Assembly (NCBI GenBank): GCA_003332265.1
Contig: QPGA01000001.1
Location: 242,951 to 306,950, forward strand
Direction of reading: 5' to 3'
Source: Candidatus Accumulibacter meliphilus
GTDB taxonomy: Bacteria; Pseudomonadota; Gammaproteobacteria; Burkholderiales; Rhodocyclaceae
Length of the DNA stretch: 64,000 nucleotides
The position numbers and the translations under genes are program-made. The stretch's first letter is position 1. Each line of letters opens with the position of its first letter. Shown here one piece after another: positions 26,977 through 34,102 of the stretch. The notes under the pieces were generated by a model, which was not told where the DNA came from, did not search any database, and saw nothing but the letters and a program-made list of their open reading frames with translations.

Positions 26977-28524
26977 GTGCGACTTTTCCGCCTCGCCAAA
27001 ATCCTCAGTATTGCCAGCCGCTTCGGTCTCGACGAGATGATTCTCGAACACGAGCCCAGCGGGCGTCTGGCCGCGCTATCACGGACGCTGCACTTCTGGC
27101 GCCGCTTCGATACGCCATCGGCGGTTCGTCTGCGTCTGGCCCTTGAAGCTCTAGGGCCGATTTTCGTCAAGTTCGGGCAGGTGCTGTCGACGCGGCGCGA
27201 CCTGCTGCGCCCGGACATTGCCGATGAACTGGCCAAATTGCAGGATCGCGTGCCGCCGTTCTCGTCCGAACTGGCGCTGGCGCAAATCGAGGCCGCCTAC
27301 GGCCGACCGGCCAGCGAAGTGTTTGCCGAATTCGACGCGACGCCGGTCGCCAGTGCGTCGATTGCGCAGGTGCACTTCGCGCGCCTGCGTCCCGAAGACG
27401 GCGGCCAGGAAGTGGCGGTCAAGGTGCTGCGTCCGGAAATGCGCAGCGTCATCGCCAATGATCTGGCGCTGCTCGACACCCTGGCCGGATTACTCGAAAC
27501 GGTATGGTCGGACGGCAAGCGGCTGAAGCCGCGCGAAGTCGTCGCCGAGTTTGCCAAGTATCTTTATGACGAACTCGATCTGATGCGTGAAGCCGCCAAC
27601 TGCTCGCAGCTGCGGCGCAATTTCCACGGCTCGCAGCTGCTGCAGGTTCCCGAAGTGTACTGGGATCAGTGCACGACGACGGTGATGGTCATGGAGCGGA
27701 TGCGTGGCATCCCGATCAGTCAGACCGGGGCGCTGATCGTCGCCGGCATCGACCTGCCGGCCTTGTCGCGCGCCGGCGTCGAGATCTTCTTCACGCAGGT
27801 TTTCCGTGACGGCTTCTTTCACGCCGACATGCACCCCGGCAACATTTTCATCGCCACCGACCCGGAGCACCACGGCCGCTACATCGCGCTCGACTTCGGC
27901 ATCGTCGGGACGCTGACCGACACCGACAAGAACTACCTGGCACAGAACTTCCTTGCTTTTTTTCAGCGCGACTACAAGCGCGTGGCGACGGCACACATCG
28001 AAGCCGGCTGGGCGCCGCCCGATACCCGCGCCGACGAGTTCGAAGCCGCCGTGCGCGCCGTCTGTGAGCCGATCTTCGACCGCCCGCTGCACGAAATCTC
28101 CTTCGGTCGCGTGTTGCTGCGGTTGTTCCAGACCTCGCGCCGCTTCAACGTCGAGATCCAGCCGCAGCTGGTGATGCTGCAGAAAACGCTGCTCAATATC
28201 GAGGGCCTCGGCCGTCAGCTGGATCCCAATCTTGACCTCTGGAAAACCGCCAAGCCCTTCCTTGAACGCTGGATGAACGAACAGGTGGGCCGGCGTGCCT
28301 TCCAGCGTGGCGTCGAGCAGGAGGCACCAAACTGGGCGCGCATGCTGCCGCAGCTGCCACGTCTGGTGCACCAGGCGCTGGCCCGGCCAGCGGCGCCCGA
28401 GGTGGCGCCGCAGCTGGCGAAACTGGTGCGCACGCAGCGCCAGCAGAACCGTCTGCTGGCGATCATCGTTGTGCTCCTGACGGCGCTGCTGCTCAGCCAG
28501 TATTTCGGCCCGCAGCTCGGCTAA
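26977..28524 (+). CDS. ubiB: Ubiquinone biosynthesis protein UbiB (ABC1/ADCK-type kinase-like)
   Basis: Membrane-associated atypical kinase/ATPase needed for ubiquinone synthesis. About 515 residues. Family motifs: [18 protein letters not shown] (KxGQ), [34 protein letters not shown] and IALDFGIVG. The C-terminus has a membrane anchor ([18 protein letters not shown]). No ATG is present near the N-terminus; GTG 26977 places RLFRLAKI at the start as in homologues, with TTG 26950 as alternative. The stop TAA at 28522-28524 is the terminal TAA of repeat copy 6. Confidence 0.92.
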   Translation: MRLFRLAKILSIASRFGLDEMILEHEPSGRLAALSRTLHFWRRFDTPSAVRLRLALEALGPIFVKFGQVLSTRRDLLRPDIADELAKLQDRVPPFSSELALAQIEAAYGRPASEVFAEFDATPVASASIAQVHFARLRPEDGGQEVAVKVLRPEMRSVIANDLALLDTLAGLLETVWSDGKRLKPREVVAEFAKYLYDELDLMREAANCSQLRRNFHGSQLLQVPEVYWDQCTTTVMVMERMRGIPISQTGALIVAGIDLPALSRAGVEIFFTQVFRDGFFHADMHPGNIFIATDPEHHGRYIALDFGIVGTLTDTDKNYLAQNFLAFFQRDYKRVATAHIEAGWAPPDTRADEFEAAVRAVCEPIFDRPLHEISFGRVLLRLFQTSRRFNVEIQPQLVMLQKTLLNIEGLGRQLDPNLDLWKTAKPFLERWMNEQVGRRAFQRGVEQEAPNWARMLPQLPRLVHQALARPAAPEVAPQLAKLVRTQRQQNRLLAIIVVLLTALLLSQYFGPQLG

Positions 28525-28647
28525 CGGCCATGACACGTGGAAACACCCCAAGTCATGAAAGTCATGACCGTTTCCCTCTTCCCCTGACCCTTCTCCCGCG
28601 AGGGGAGACGGGAGTTTCGTGAGTCGCGTGCGCGACTTTCACATTAA
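28522..28647 (-). repeat. Triple-palindrome dispersed repeat, copy 6 (inverted orientation)
   Basis: Read on the minus strand it runs from AATGTGAAAG at 28647 to CGGTTA at 28522. The first palindrome is GTCGCG-TG-CGCGAC, and the second has one mismatch (CCCGTCTCCC with GGGAGAAGGG). It occupies almost the whole gap between ubiB and maf. Its outer end TAACGG provides the ubiB stop codon. Confidence 0.9.
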
Positions 28648-28683
28648 GACGCGCTCACCAACGAAGTCCGCACGCTTGGCCTG

Positions 28684-29307
28684 TTACATCTGGTAGCCGA
28701 AGCGCTTCAGAAGCTGCGCCGTTTCGCACAGCGGCAGCCCCATTACCCCGCTGTAGCTGCCGGCGATATGTTCGACGAACATTGCCGCCCGCCCCTGGAT
28801 GCCGTAGGCGCCGGCTTTGTCCATCGGCTCGCCGCTGGCGACGTAGCGCGTAATCTCGTCCTTTTCGAGTTCGCGAAAACGCACTTCGCTGATCGAGCAG
28901 AGGAGTTCGGTGCGTTCGTCGAAGCTGACCGCGACGGCGGTCAGTACGCGGTGTGTCTGGCCGGAAAGGCGGCGCAGGATGCGCCGCGCGTACTGAACGT
29001 CGCGAGGTTTTCCAATCAGTTCGCCCGCCAGTTCGATGCTCGTATCGGCAGCCAGCACCGGCTGCAGCAGTAATCCGCGCCAGTTGACGATGCGCCAGCC
29101 GAGGCTCGCCTTGTTGCGCGCGACGCGTTCGACGTAGGCCGTCGGGACTTCCTCGGGCAGCGGCGTTTCGTTGAGTTCCGGGTCGCCGCGCTGAGCGTCG
29201 CGGAAAGTGATGGTGTCGAAGCCGACGCCGATCTGGGTCAGCAATTCGCGTCGGCGCGGGCTGCGCGACGCCAGGTGCACCCGTGGGTGCTGCAAAGAGA
29301 ATGACAT
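28684..29307 (-). CDS. maf: Maf-family nucleoside triphosphate pyrophosphatase
   Basis: House-cleaning enzyme hydrolysing dTTP, UTP or modified nucleotides to the monophosphate. 207 residues. LASRSPRRRELL at the N-terminus and VLAADTSIELAGELIGKP fit Maf, with GAYGIQGRAAMFVEHIAGSYSGVMGLP near the C-terminus, typical of the YhdE-like subgroup. Asp in AADTS stands at the catalytic position. The start overlaps the rlmH stop, making it the last gene of nadD-rsfS-rlmH-maf. Confidence 0.92.
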   Translation of the reverse strand: MSFSLQHPRVHLASRSPRRRELLTQIGVGFDTITFRDAQRGDPELNETPLPEEVPTAYVERVARNKASLGWRIVNWRGLLLQPVLAADTSIELAGELIGKPRDVQYARRILRRLSGQTHRVLTAVAVSFDERTELLCSISEVRFRELEKDEITRYVASGEPMDKAGAYGIQGRAAMFVEHIAGSYSGVMGLPLCETAQLLKRFGYQM

Positions 29308-29777
29308 CAGCCTTGCCGGTGGTAGGGGTGGTTGCGAACGACGCTGATGGCACGATAGAGCTGTTCGCAGAGGATTAGCCGGGCGACGGCGTGCGGCAGG
29401 GTCAGGCTCGAGAGGCGAATGCTTTCATCGGCTTGCCCCTTGAGCTCGGCGTCGATGCCGTCGGCGCCGCCGATCACGAAAGCCGTCGCGCCGCCGCTAC
29501 GCATCCAGCCCTGCAGACGTTCGGCGAGCTGCACGGTGCTCAGGTCGGCGCCGCGCTCGTCGAGGACGATCAGCCGCTGATAGCCGTTCAGCGCGCCCAG
29601 CAGGCGGGTCTTTTCGGCGGCCAGCAGTTGCTCGCGGGTTTTTGCGCCGCGCGCTTCGGGTTTGATCTCGACGATCGCCAGGGGCAGTTCGCGCGGCATG
29701 CGCTTGAGGTACTCGGCACAGCCTTGCGCGACCCATGCGGGCGGCTTGTGGCCGACGGCAAGGATGGCCAGTTTCAT
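29307..29777 (-). CDS. rlmH: 23S rRNA (pseudouridine-1915-N3)-methyltransferase RlmH
   Basis: SPOUT-class methyltransferase acting on helix 69 of 23S rRNA. 156 residues from ATG 29777, the normal size. MKLAILAVGHKPPAWV begins the fold; FVIGGADGIDAELKGQAD and SLTLPHAVARLILCEQLYRA form the knotted SAM site; the C-terminal HPYHRQG is characteristic. It overlaps rsfS and maf by 4 and 1 bases, respectively, so the three are translationally coupled. Confidence 0.95.
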   Translation of the reverse strand: MKLAILAVGHKPPAWVAQGCAEYLKRMPRELPLAIVEIKPEARGAKTREQLLAAEKTRLLGALNGYQRLIVLDERGADLSTVQLAERLQGWMRSGGATAFVIGGADGIDAELKGQADESIRLSSLTLPHAVARLILCEQLYRAISVVRNHPYHRQG

Positions 29778-30157
29778 GCGTCGCCGGCGGCCGCCTCTTT
29801 GCTCACTGCGCTCGCCCGGCGGACTCGCTCCGGGCCTTTGCCGCCCCACAGTTCTTCAAGTCGGTAGTAGCTGCGAATCGCCGGCTGCATGACATGGACG
29901 ACGACGTCGCCAAGGTCGACCAGTACCCATTCGCCGCTTTCTTCGCCTTCGCAGGAGAGGACATGAACGCCCGCTTCTCGGGCCTTGTCCTGGACGTTGC
30001 GGGCCAGTGATCTGACCTGGCGGTTCGAGTCGCCGCAGGCGACGACGATGGCGTCAAATAGCGAGGTCAGTTTGGTGGTGTTGATGACTTCGATGTCACG
30101 GCCCTTGATGTCTTCGAGCGCGTCGACGACGAGTTTTTCCAGCTGCGCGAGTTTCAT
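29774..30157 (-). CDS. rsfS: Ribosome silencing factor RsfS
   Basis: Binds uL14 and blocks joining of ribosomal subunits in starvation. 127 residues starting MKLAQLEKLVVDALEDIKGRD. The Iojap-family core is visible: VINTTKLTSLFDAIVVACGDSNRQV, then EWVLVDLGDVVVHVM and RSYYRLEELWG. The C-terminal twenty residues (VRRASAVSKEAAAGDA) are an unremarkable tail. It is followed immediately by rlmH with an ATGA overlap, a widely conserved pairing. Confidence 0.95.
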   Translation of the reverse strand: MKLAQLEKLVVDALEDIKGRDIEVINTTKLTSLFDAIVVACGDSNRQVRSLARNVQDKAREAGVHVLSCEGEESGEWVLVDLGDVVVHVMQPAIRSYYRLEELWGGKGPERVRRASAVSKEAAAGDA

Positions 30158-30164
30158 TGGCGAA

Positions 30165-30839
30165 TCAGTACTCCGGGTAAAGGTTGTGCTTGCGGATGTA
30201 AGCGATGACTTCATCGGGGAGCAGATAGCGCGCACTGCCTCCGCCTGCCAGCAGCGTGCGAATCTGCGTTGCCGAAATGCCCAGCGGGGTCATCGCAAAA
30301 GTGGCGATACGGCCGGCTGCCGATTCGTGCAAGGCCGCTGGCTGCGTGCACAAGCGTTCACGATAGCAGGCGGCCAGCGCTTCCGGCAGCTTGCCGACGT
30401 CGATCGGAAAGCCGGGTCTGTGGGCGACGCCGATGTGCGCCAGTTCGAGCAGCGACTGCCAGCGGTGCCAGTCGGGCAGGGCGGCGAAAGCGTCGGCACC
30501 GAGCAGCAGGACCAGTGGTCGCCGCTTGCCCGGTTGATTGGCCTGGCGCAGGCGTTCGAGGGTGAGCACGGTGTAACTCGCCTGGGCGGCGTCGACTTCG
30601 GCGGCGTCAACTTCGAAGCCGGGATTCCCGGCTGTGGCCAGACGCACCATCGCCAGACGGTGGCGCGCGCTCACCTGGGGCGCTGCGCGCAGCAGCGGCT
30701 GCCCGGCCGGAATCCAGCGCACGGCGGCCAGCCGGAGATGGTCGGCCGCTTCTTCGGCGAGCCGCAGGTGCCCGCAATGAACCGGGTCGAAAGTACCGCC
30801 AAAAATTCCGAGTGGCCGCTCGCCTTGCTCCTCAGGCAT
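30165..30839 (-). CDS. nadD: Nicotinate-nucleotide adenylyltransferase
   Basis: Makes deamido-NAD from nicotinate mononucleotide and ATP. 224 residues from ATG 30839 (MPEEQGERPLG). Nucleotidyltransferase motifs are GIFGGTFDPVHCGHL at the N-terminus and GISATQIRTLL near the C-terminus. VLLLGADAFAALPDW is also family-typical. The start overlaps the end of the upstream membrane protein gene by 8 bases; GGAAA lies just upstream. It ends 7 bases before rsfS. Confidence 0.95.
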   Translation of the reverse strand: MPEEQGERPLGIFGGTFDPVHCGHLRLAEEAADHLRLAAVRWIPAGQPLLRAAPQVSARHRLAMVRLATAGNPGFEVDAAEVDAAQASYTVLTLERLRQANQPGKRRPLVLLLGADAFAALPDWHRWQSLLELAHIGVAHRPGFPIDVGKLPEALAACYRERLCTQPAALHESAAGRIATFAMTPLGISATQIRTLLAGGGSARYLLPDEVIAYIRKHNLYPEY

Positions 30840-31611
30840 CGCTTTCCGTAGCCGTGACGAAGACATCCCTGTAGCTGACGTAGAAGCTGGCGAACAGGGT
30901 TGGTGCCAGGATCAGGACCAGCAAGACGGTGAGCACGACGGTCAACAGCGCCGCGCCGTCCGGCAGCAGCGCGGCGAGGGTGCCGAGCAACAGCCCCGGG
31001 AGCAGCGTTGCGGCGACCAGGAGGGCCAGTGAATAGACCAGGAAAGCACGCCAGTTGCGGGCACAGGCGATGAAACTGAAGAACAGCGCCTTGGCCGGCG
31101 ACAGTCCATGCCAGGCGGCAAGAATTGGCGCATACCAGTAAGCCATGATCAGCGGGCAAAGGAGAATCAGCGCCACCTGCAGGGCGAGCATCACGTCGCC
31201 ACTGGCGAGCACCTCTGCATTCGGCGTGTGGCCGGCGAGCATCAGTTGCATCAGCGCGCCGCCATCGGCGAGTGACGAGATGGCGAGAATGCCGACCGTC
31301 GCCGCCAGGTAAATGGCGCCCAGGGTGATCAGTGCGCGCGGGTTCTTCTGAAAACCCGAGAACAGGGTTTGCGGGCCCAGCGGCCCACCTTTGTCGATGT
31401 TCCGGCAGGCGTTCATCAGACTGACCGAAAAAGCCGGGATGCACAGCGTGGTGGCGATGGTGCCGATCATCGGGATGACATTGACGATGGCCATCAGCAT
31501 CCAGTAGCTGACGACCAGGAAGGTCAGCATGAGGTGGTTCTTCCGGAAAATCCGGAAGCCTTCGGCCAGCCAGCGCCAGCCGTGCGCCGCGTTAAGAGTC
31601 AGTGCTTGCAT
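30832..31611 (-). CDS. BPSS1780-type integral membrane protein
   Basis: 259 residues, about six membrane segments (FLVVSYWMLMAIVNVIP and LLVLILAPTLFASFYVSYRD among them). The layout, starting with a GWRWLAEGFRIFRKNH amphipathic stretch and ending in YVSYRDVF, matches betaproteobacterial proteins annotated as BPSS1780 family. It is paralogous to the next upstream gene, which shares the ending YASYRDIF. Function unknown. Confidence 0.75.
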   Translation of the reverse strand: MQALTLNAAHGWRWLAEGFRIFRKNHLMLTFLVVSYWMLMAIVNVIPMIGTIATTLCIPAFSVSLMNACRNIDKGGPLGPQTLFSGFQKNPRALITLGAIYLAATVGILAISSLADGGALMQLMLAGHTPNAEVLASGDVMLALQVALILLCPLIMAYWYAPILAAWHGLSPAKALFFSFIACARNWRAFLVYSLALLVAATLLPGLLLGTLAALLPDGAALLTVVLTVLLVLILAPTLFASFYVSYRDVFVTATESDA

Positions 31612-31628
31612 GTTGTCGTCAGTTGCGT

Positions 31629-32372
31629 TCAGGCGGCGAGAAAAATGTCACGGTACGAAGCATACACGGAGCCGGCCAGGACCGGTCCGAGGACCAGGAA
31701 GCCGAGACCAACCGGCAGTGCGGCAAAAAAACACAGGACCATGACCAGGAGGCCATAGATCAGAAACTCGACGACGTTCCTGAGGCAGGCGTTGAAGCTT
31801 GCCTTGAGCGCGTCGACCGGCTGCATGGCGTTGAAAATGACCAGCGCCGGGGCGAACCAGATGGCCATCACGATGGGCACCGAGAGCAGCAGCCAGAGCA
31901 GCCCGGCCAGCGCCACGCCGCCGAAAGCGATGCCGGCCGCGATGGGGCTTTGCATCATCATGGCGCCGGCCATGCCGCCGCCGGCGAGCAGCATCACCAG
32001 CACGAACAGCGCCAGCATGACCAGCATGTACAGCACGCCGAGCGTCAGCAACGCCGCCGTGTGCTGCTGGAAACCGGCAAAGAGGTCGCTGATTTCGAGC
32101 CCCTGCTCACGCGCCAGCTTGTGGCAGGCGACCAGCATGCCGGCCGCCAGTACCGGCGTCAGCAGATGGGCGGCGAGTGGGCCAATCAAGGGGACTATCG
32201 CCAGGCCGATGTAGATGACGATAACGATGACCATCATCGCGATCCAGGCCCCGGGATTGGCGATGAACAGGGCCCAGCCCTGCTTCAGCCAGTTCAGCGC
32301 GCTGCCGGCCGCGACGCGGCGGCAGGTGCCGTTGAACTGCGGTGCCGGGATAGGGAAGGAGGGCATGCTCAT
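31629..32372 (-). CDS. BPSS1780-type integral membrane protein, paralogue
   Basis: About 247 residues from the first ATG at 32372; an in-frame TTG at 32396 is possible. Membrane segments include WIAMMVIVIVIYIGLAIVPLIG and ALFVLVMLLAGGG. Segment order, the N-terminal SALNWLKQGWALFIANP and the C-terminal VYASYRDIFLAA parallel the downstream neighbour, suggesting a tandem duplication that diverged. Methionine-rich stretch GMAGAMMMQSP in the centre. Function unknown. Confidence 0.75.
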   Translation of the reverse strand: MSMPSFPIPAPQFNGTCRRVAAGSALNWLKQGWALFIANPGAWIAMMVIVIVIYIGLAIVPLIGPLAAHLLTPVLAAGMLVACHKLAREQGLEISDLFAGFQQHTAALLTLGVLYMLVMLALFVLVMLLAGGGMAGAMMMQSPIAAGIAFGGVALAGLLWLLLSVPIVMAIWFAPALVIFNAMQPVDALKASFNACLRNVVEFLIYGLLVMVLCFFAALPVGLGFLVLGPVLAGSVYASYRDIFLAA

Positions 32373-32399
32373 GCTCGTGTCGAGAATAGAGTGCAAATG

Positions 32400-33365
32400 C
32401 TAGTCGCCCTGAGCGGGTGAGGCAAGCCAGGGCACCTTGCTGCCCGCCGCGATGCGCGCCAGCAGGATCGAGCGGTAGGCGTCCGGGTCACGCTGAACGA
32501 CCAGGTCTCCGGCTCGCGGCAAATGGTAGTCCTGCAGGCGTGAGACCCAGAAGCGCAGCGCTGCAGCGCGCAGCAGCGTCGGCCATGCCGCTTGCTCGGC
32601 GGGTAACAGCGGTCGTTGGGCGTCATAGGCGCCGAGCAGGGCGGCGCAGCGTTCGCTGTCGAGCGCCGCGTCGGCGCTCACGCACCAGTCGTTGACGGTC
32701 ACCGCCAGATCAAAAAGCAGATCGTCGACGCCGGCGAAGTAGAAGTCGAGCACGCCGCTGACGCGATCGCCCGAGAACAGGACGTTGTCCCGAAAAAGAT
32801 CGGCGTGAATCAGCCCGCGCGGCAGATCGTCCGGGCGCAGGGCCCGTTGCTGGCGCAACTCGTCGCGCAGCAGTCGGGCGTCGTCTTCAGCGAGGCAGGA
32901 GTCGATCTCGACGGCCACTCTTGCGCACCAGTCGATATCGCGCTGATGCCTTGGCGGCGCAGGGAAGGAGCGCGCGGCGAGGTGCAGCGCGGCCAGCAGG
33001 CCGCCCACTGCGGCGCACTGCGCCAGGTTTGGCGTGTCTTCAGAGCGCCCGGCAAGGCGGCTGACGATGACCGCCGGTTTGTCGCCGAGGGTGGTCAACA
33101 ATTCGCCGCGGCGGTTGGCGACCGGAGCCGGGCAGGGCAAGCCCTGCGCCGCCAGATGGGCCAGCAGCTGAATGTAGAACGGGGCCTGCTCGGGCGTCAC
33201 TTCTTCGAAGAGAGTCAACACGTAGTCGCCGCGGCTGGTGCGCAGGAAGAAGTTGGAGTTCTGCACGCCTTCGGCGATCCCGGTCAGCGTTTCGAGCTTT
33301 CCCAGAGCATAGGCTTCGAGCCAGGCGGCCGCCTGCGCGGTCGTCAGCTGGGTGAATACCGACAT
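32400..33365 (-). CDS. thrB: Homoserine kinase (ThrB, aminoglycoside-phosphotransferase fold)
   Basis: Phosphorylates homoserine in threonine synthesis. 321 residues. The APH-type core is evident: GVQNSNFFLRTSRGDYVLTLFE near the start, catalytic loop LIHADLFRDNVLF, and SGVLDFYFAGVDDLLFDLAV as the metal-binding segment. This is the non-GHMP form of homoserine kinase used by many beta- and gammaproteobacteria. The thrB-DUF2782-polA order is typical of related betaproteobacteria, which supports the call. Confidence 0.93.
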   Translation of the reverse strand: MSVFTQLTTAQAAAWLEAYALGKLETLTGIAEGVQNSNFFLRTSRGDYVLTLFEEVTPEQAPFYIQLLAHLAAQGLPCPAPVANRRGELLTTLGDKPAVIVSRLAGRSEDTPNLAQCAAVGGLLAALHLAARSFPAPPRHQRDIDWCARVAVEIDSCLAEDDARLLRDELRQQRALRPDDLPRGLIHADLFRDNVLFSGDRVSGVLDFYFAGVDDLLFDLAVTVNDWCVSADAALDSERCAALLGAYDAQRPLLPAEQAAWPTLLRAAALRFWVSRLQDYHLPRAGDLVVQRDPDAYRSILLARIAAGSKVPWLASPAQGD

Positions 33366-33443
33366 GGCTCTCCCGAGAGCTGTGAAAAGGGGGGCAGAGC
33401 GTTGCTAGGACGGGGCGGGCAGGCGGCGGTGAGCGCCAGCACG

Positions 33444-33794
33444 TCAGAAGGTGCCGATCACCCATTGCGGGACGCTGACATCGGCCGAGCCCATCGTCGT
33501 CTGGGTAAAGTTGCCATCGCCGTTGCGGTCGATCAGGTAGTAGGGAACGCCGTGGTCGGGGGTTACCTTGATCTTGAACAGCTTGCCGTTGATGCGGTGC
33601 TCCTCGATGGTGTCGCCTTCGCGTTTCTTGATCGTCACCTCGGGTTCCAGGCTCTCGTCGAACGGCGCCATTTCTGGCGGCGGTGGCGGGACGGCGGGCA
33701 AGGGCTGCAGATCGCTTCTCTCCTGCGCGAGAGCGGGCAGGGCAGCGAATGCCAGAAAAATAGGTACGAAGAGGGCCGATGAGATGCGACGCAT
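33444..33794 (-). CDS. DUF2782 family secreted protein
   Basis: 116 residues with a signal peptide (SSALFVPIFLAFAALPALAQ). The mature part contains a proline run (PAVPPPPPEMAP), then VTIKKREGDTIEEHRINGKLFKIKVTP and YYLIDRNGDGNF, which define the family. Function unknown; proteins of this type sit between polA and thrB in many betaproteobacteria. The ATG at 33794 has GGAAAC seven bases upstream; an in-frame ATG nine codons earlier would weaken the signal peptide. Confidence 0.85.
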   Translation of the reverse strand: MRRISSALFVPIFLAFAALPALAQERSDLQPLPAVPPPPPEMAPFDESLEPEVTIKKREGDTIEEHRINGKLFKIKVTPDHGVPYYLIDRNGDGNFTQTTMGSADVSVPQWVIGTF

Positions 33795-33848
33795 GGGGAT
33801 GTTTCCGGATAGTTGAGCCAACGGTGAGTATCATCGTGCAAAGTCGAT

Positions 33849-33908
33849 GCGAGTACAAGCGAGTATCAGCGAGTACCAGCGAGTCCAAGCGCGTACAAGC
33901 ACGTACAA
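33849..33908. repeat. Six-unit 10-bp tandem repeat upstream of polA
   Basis: Six consecutive degenerate units of GCGAGTACAA (variants GCGAGTATCA, GCGAGTACCA, GCGAGTCCAA, GCGCGTACAA, GCACGTACAA). A seventh partial GACTCGCAA follows. It lies in the 308-base divergent gap between the DUF2782 gene and polA; the 10-base period equals roughly one helical turn. Apart from this array and a possible -10 (GATAAT near 33965) nothing else is apparent in the gap. Confidence 0.85.
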
Positions 33909-34102
33909 GACTCGCAAGCCGTCGGCAGTAATGTCGCTGATCGCGAGGGGCCTCGCCGAAGTCTGCGATAATGTTTGCCGATTCGTCAGCATCACAGCGT
34001 CGGACAGCGATTTTCCTGCGGCCTGGCGATGTGGCGAACAAGTGTTTGGCTCGTGCTTCTTCCTCAGTTGTTTCTTTCTTTCTCCTCGCTCGTGGCCCGC
34101 TG

